Source: CAZAGT01 sp964484515 (lineage in GTDB: Bacteria; Desulfobacterota; DSM-4660; Desulfatiglandales; HGW-15). Taken from it: a DNA stretch of 6,755 nt. Both the position numbers and the translations under genes were made by a program. The stretch lies in contig CAZAGT010000294.1 in assembly GCA_964484515.1 (NCBI GenBank), positions 1 to 6,755 of the forward strand, written 5' to 3'. Below, one piece after another: positions 5,366-6,755 of the stretch. How positions within the stretch are numbered: position 1 is the stretch's first letter; every line of letters starts with the position of its first letter. Under the pieces are notes generated by a model. The model was not told where the DNA came from. It made no database searches and saw only the letters and a program-made list of their open reading frames with translations.

Positions 5366-6755
5366 ATGGAACACCTATTCTCATCTTTCCCCCTGAAGGG
5401 GCTCCGGTTACGCAACCGGATTGTCATGCCGGGGCTCGCCTCTTTTCTAATCAAAGACGACGGCGGGATCACCGATGAGACCGTGGAACACTACAGGGCA
5501 CGCGCCGCCGGGGGCCCGGCGATGGTCATCGTGGAGGCCTGCGCCGTATCACCCGAGGGGATTGTCTCGCGCCATCAAGCAAGGATCTATGATGACCGAT
5601 TTCTGCCAGGCCTGACCCGGATTGCGGAGGCCATTCGCTCCGAGGGGGCTGTCCCCGCCGTGCAGATTCACCATGGGGGACGGCAGACATCAGCAAAGGT
5701 GATCGGGCGGAAGCCTTTTGCTCCATCCAATCTTCCCTGCCCAACCATCAAGGGCGATGTGGAGCCCCTGACCAAGGAGGGTATCCAGGAACTTGTCGCC
5801 AAATTCGGCCAAGCGGCGGCGCGCGCTGTCGCGGCAGGTTTTGCCCTGATTGAGATCCACGGTGCCCACGGTTATCTCGTCAATCAGTTTCTTTCGCGGT
5901 TCTCCAACATCAGAGAGGATGAGTACGGGGGGGATTTGACCGGGAGGACGCGTTTCGCGAGTGAAATCGTCGCCGAGGTACGGCAGCGGGTCGGCAACGA
6001 GTACCCGATCTCCTTTAAGATCAGTGCCCAGGAGTTCGTTCCGGAGGGTCTCACGATCGAGGAAAGCGCAGAGATCCTAGGCCGGCTTGTCGAGGCAGGA
6101 GTCGACATCGTGCAGATATCGGCAGGCAATGACGCCACCCCGGAGTGGATTTGCCAGCCAATGTTTATGAAGAAGGCCTGTTTGGCGGATTCGGCTGCCA
6201 TGATCAGAAAGGCCCTGGATGTTCCGGTGATGGCGGTGGGCAGAATCAACGATCCGCTCGTTGCCGAAAGCATTATTGCCGAACAGAAGGCCGACTTGGT
6301 GTGCGTCGGCCGGGGGCTCATCGCTGATCCCGAGATGCCCAACAAGGCCCAGGCCGGGCGCCTTGATGACATCAGGGTTTGTATCGCATGCAACACCTGC
6401 ATGGAGTCCATCTTTCGGAGAGGCCGGGTCGAGTGTCTCGTCAACCCGACCCTTGGCCGCGAAAAGGAGATGGCCATTCGACCGGCCGAGACGAGAAAGA
6501 AGGTGATGGTGGTAGGTGGCGGCCCGGGCGGGCTGAACGTCGCCTGGGTGGCTGCAAAACGTGGACATGACGTCCATCTCTTTGAAAGGGAAGCCGCCCT
6601 TGGCGGTCAATTGAGGCTTGGTAGTGCATCCTCCTTTAAACAGGAACTCCTAAGCCTGATCGAATTTCAGAAAAAGCAGGCCGAGAAATTCGGTGTCACG
6701 GTCCATTTGAACGTCCACGTCACCGGTGAGACCATCCTGGCTGAACAGCCCGAGG
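5366..6755 (+). CDS. NADH:flavin oxidoreductase, 2,4-dienoyl-CoA reductase-like (3' truncated by window)
   Basis: 463 residues are visible of a protein usually about 640-680 long; no stop occurs before the edge. The N-terminal Old Yellow Enzyme-type barrel (about 1-335) has QIHHGGR (100-106), EIHGAHGYLVNQFLS (163-177) with H165, H168 and the likely proton-donor Y170, then REDEYGGDLTGRTRF, and the FMN phosphate segment VGRGLIADP (314-322). C339, C342, C345 and C357 would bind a [4Fe-4S] cluster. A FAD/NAD(P)-binding domain starts at VVGGGPGGL (382-390). Electrons are expected to go from NAD(P)H through FAD, Fe-S and FMN to an unsaturated substrate such as 2,4-dienoyl-CoA or another enoate. The cysteine spacing is CxxCxxC, one residue shorter than the CxxCxxxC I recall for E. 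coli FadH, so the exact substrate should not be assumed. The ATG is chosen from GAGGG four bases upstream and the family-typical start LFSSFPLKGLRLRNRIVM. Confidence 0.88.
   Translation, partial: MEHLFSSFPLKGLRLRNRIVMPGLASFLIKDDGGITDETVEHYRARAAGGPAMVIVEACAVSPEGIVSRHQARIYDDRFLPGLTRIAEAIRSEGAVPAVQIHHGGRQTSAKVIGRKPFAPSNLPCPTIKGDVEPLTKEGIQELVAKFGQAAARAVAAGFALIEIHGAHGYLVNQFLSRFSNIREDEYGGDLTGRTRFASEIVAEVRQRVGNEYPISFKISAQEFVPEGLTIEESAEILGRLVEAGVDIVQISAGNDATPEWICQPMFMKKACLADSAAMIRKALDVPVMAVGRINDPLVAESIIAEQKADLVCVGRGLIADPEMPNKAQAGRLDDIRVCIACNTCMESIFRRGRVECLVNPTLGREKEMAIRPAETRKKVMVVGGGPGGLNVAWVAAKRGHDVHLFEREAALGGQLRLGSASSFKQELLSLIEFQKKQAEKFGVTVHLNVHVTGETILAEQPE

Noticed and set aside
5260..5478. 72-residue plus-strand open frame
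   Set aside because: It begins in the terminal repeat of copy B and overlaps the well-supported reductase gene in another frame.
5884..6629. Several long open frames antisense to, or in other frames of, the reductase gene
   Set aside because: These are shadows of the plus-strand coding sequence, whose motifs are unmistakable. None has a family signature.

Overview
The window is about 6.8 kb of a draft bacterial assembly: a run of ten Ns at 1482-1491 joins two pieces. Protein style points to an anaerobic or facultative Desulfobacterota (Deltaproteobacteria)-type organism. The hints are a short-chain 3-hydroxyacyl-CoA dehydrogenase, a stand-alone NifU-type Fe-S scaffold, a clostridial/deltaproteobacterial style 2,4-dienoyl-CoA reductase-like Fe-S flavoenzyme, and several small palindromic repeats between genes. 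This placement is an inference from protein resemblance only; no rRNA or other marker gene is present.

Layout. Positions 1-231 hold an incomplete, gene-free repeat element whose outer end overlaps the stop codon of the first gene. Two minus-strand genes follow: a 3-hydroxybutyryl-CoA dehydrogenase (230-1093) and, upstream of it, a 74-residue NifU C-terminal-type protein (1170-1394) with its own promoter candidate and a strong Shine-Dalgarno. Across the assembly gap lies a tight minus-strand pair, a ParB-like DNA-binding protein (2738-3769) followed 7 bases later by a radical SAM protein of the spore photoproduct lyase family (1594-2730). Then comes a 532-base intergenic stretch with a 215-bp element bounded by near-perfect inverted repeats (3980-4194), and a SixA-type histidine phosphatase on the minus strand (4302-4772). 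A 593-base intergenic region carries a second, complete copy of the first repeat family (5008-5287) in opposite orientation. Immediately after it, the plus-strand gene for an Fe-S/FMN/FAD reductase of the 2,4-dienoyl-CoA reductase family starts at 5366 and runs off the window.

How the parts relate. The dehydrogenase at one end and the enoate/dienoyl-CoA reductase-like enzyme at the other fit acyl-CoA metabolism, but they are far apart, on opposite strands, and not an operon. The NifU-type protein could serve Fe-S enzymes generally. The ParB-like/SPL-family pair is the most unusual gene unit. It looks like a two-gene operon joining a site-specific DNA-binding fold to a radical SAM enzyme related to a DNA-lesion lyase. 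The SPL-family protein keeps the [4Fe-4S] cysteines but appears to lack the cysteine and one tyrosine of the known spore photoproduct lyase hydrogen-transfer relay, so its reaction is probably different. No CRISPR array, tRNA, rRNA, transposase or phage gene was seen.
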